Of a stretch of DNA of 6,125 nucleotides, positions 5,367-6,125 are shown piece by piece. Source of the DNA: Oceanococcus sp041619315. GTDB lineage: Bacteria > Pseudomonadota > Gammaproteobacteria > Nevskiales > Oceanococcaceae. The DNA is taken from positions 1 through 6,125 of the forward strand of contig JBFKEC010000204.1 of the NCBI GenBank assembly GCA_041619315.1, read 5' to 3'. Position numbers and translations under genes: made by a program. The notes under the pieces were generated by a model. The model searched no databases and was not told where the DNA came from. It saw nothing but the letters and a program-made list of their open reading frames with translations. Numbering within the stretch: position 1 is the stretch's first letter; the number at the start of each line of letters is the position of its first letter.

Positions 5367-6125
5367 CTACTCGGCGCAGCCGAATGCGGCCATGGGGTGC
5401 GTGCTGATGGATGGTGGCGGCGCATCAAACAGCATATTCGGAACGTTGTCAGTGAAAAGGCTGAGGGTACTGGTTTGCCGTGGCATCACGAAGGAGGGCG
5501 CCGATAATGGTGTGGTGTCGAGCTGCGCGGCGGTCACGTAGCCGTCGCTGCCACGCGTTATGTGCAGGTCGCCATGCGGGCGGGCAACAACGGCGTGATC
5601 GAATTCGGCGGAGCCGATGACAAAATGCGGCAGGCCCGGATTGATCGGATAAATGCCCAGCATGGTCCACACCAGCCAGCCGGACAGGGCGCCCAGATCA
5701 TCATTGCCCGGCATGCCCAGAGCGGTGTCGGTATACAGCGATGCTGCCGCGCGTGCGGCGATCTGGGTTTTGTGTGGGGCGCCGACGTAGTTGTACACAT
5801 ATGGTGCCTGCAGATCATGCTCGTTGCCCGGCGCGTACTGATTGCCCAGATAGACAACACCAAACAGGGTGATCTGATTCTGCACCGCCGGCCACAGCAC
5901 GGGTAACTGATTGAGCGGCGCGCCGAAAAACGTGTCCAGACGCTGTTCGACGTCGGCCACCGGGCTCATGCCTGCGATCAAGCCGGCATAGTCATGCTGG
6001 GCCAGCCATGAGTACTGCCACGACGTGCCTTCTTGAAAGCCATGCGCGAATTCAGGCTGGAATGGCGATGACCAGACGCCGTTTTCATCGCGTGGGCGAA
6101 TCCAGCCGCTCTGAGGGTCGAGCAG
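5367..6125 (-). CDS. GH92 family glycosidase (alpha-mannosidase, probably alpha-1,2-type), C-terminal part; 5' end outside the window
   Basis: GH92 enzymes are calcium-dependent, inverting exo-alpha-mannosidases that are usually exported. The frame is open from the right edge to a TAG at 5367-5369, giving 252 residues, about one third of a usual 700-800. The TTG at 5979-5981 is an internal Leu, not a start. Counting from the window edge, the family motifs in order are GWIRPRDENGVW (7-18), GFQEGTSWQYSW (29-40), HDYAGLIAG (44-52), GNEHDLQAPYVYNYVGAPHKT (about 100-120) and GMPGNDDLGALSGW (137-150). YPINPGLPHFVIGSAEFD follows. Glu32 in the EG-x-x-WQY motif is the candidate general acid. The Asp pair in GNDD (142, 143), about 110 residues later, is the candidate base region, which agrees with characterised family members. 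The beta-rich end (STLSLFTDNVPN) matches the usual family tail, followed by about 20 extra residues. A signal peptide would be in the missing part. The visible part shows no frameshift. Linkage specificity cannot be assigned here. Confidence 0.92.
   Translation of the reverse strand: MLDPQSGWIRPRDENGVWSSPFQPEFAHGFQEGTSWQYSWLAQHDYAGLIAGMSPVADVEQRLDTFFGAPLNQLPVLWPAVQNQITLFGVVYLGNQYAPGNEHDLQAPYVYNYVGAPHKTQIAARAAASLYTDTALGMPGNDDLGALSGWLVWTMLGIYPINPGLPHFVIGSAEFDHAVVARPHGDLHITRGSDGYVTAAQLDTTPLSAPSFVMPRQTSTLSLFTDNVPNMLFDAPPPSISTHPMAAFGCAE

Noticed and set aside
4933..5407. Overlapping plus-strand open frames across mepA and the spacer
   Set aside because: They oppose the clear mepA frame, with its complete metal site, and show no domain or good ribosome site of their own.
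5979..5981. TTG as the start of a small 204-residue gene
   Set aside because: The same frame continues upstream with strong GH92 motifs (EG-x-x-WQY and others) to the window edge, so this codon is an internal Leu.

Overview
The window reads as chromosome of a moderately GC-rich Gram-negative bacterium, most likely a gammaproteobacterium. The reasons are an E. coli-type MepA murein endopeptidase with a signal peptide, an MMPL-type RND membrane protein paired with an anchored beta-propeller, and dense coding with short spacers. A GH92 alpha-mannosidase in a proteobacterium would fit the Xanthomonadales/Nevskiales side of the class, but that placement is a guess.

Layout: the plus-strand half (2-4392) holds three genes in one direction. 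They are the 3' two thirds of a thiolase (2-805), a YCF48-like beta-propeller protein with one N-terminal membrane anchor (878-2032), and a 12-TM RND/MMPL transporter (2032-4392). The last two overlap by one base (TAATG), with an AAGGAG ribosome site inside the end of the propeller gene. A 9-bp perfect hairpin followed by a short T run (4402-4430) ends this block. The minus-strand half holds mepA (4420-5298) and, upstream of it in the same direction, the 3' part of a GH92 family glycosidase (5367-6125, cut by the window edge). The two strands converge on the hairpin, and the mepA stop codon lies in its stem.

How the genes may work together: the propeller and the RND protein are almost certainly made together and probably form one envelope complex. 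The thiolase next door suggests, but does not prove, that the substrate is a lipid or acyl-CoA-derived compound such as a fatty acid, hydrocarbon or sterol-like molecule. mepA and the GH92 enzyme both act, or probably act, outside the cytoplasm, on peptidoglycan cross-links and on mannosides. They are 68 bp apart with no visible terminator, so co-transcription is possible, but no shared pathway is evident.

I see no RNA gene, insertion sequence, CRISPR array, attachment site or origin. No gene-free stretch is longer than 72 bases. The least described element is the propeller-RND pair, whose cargo and mechanism cannot be read from sequence alone.
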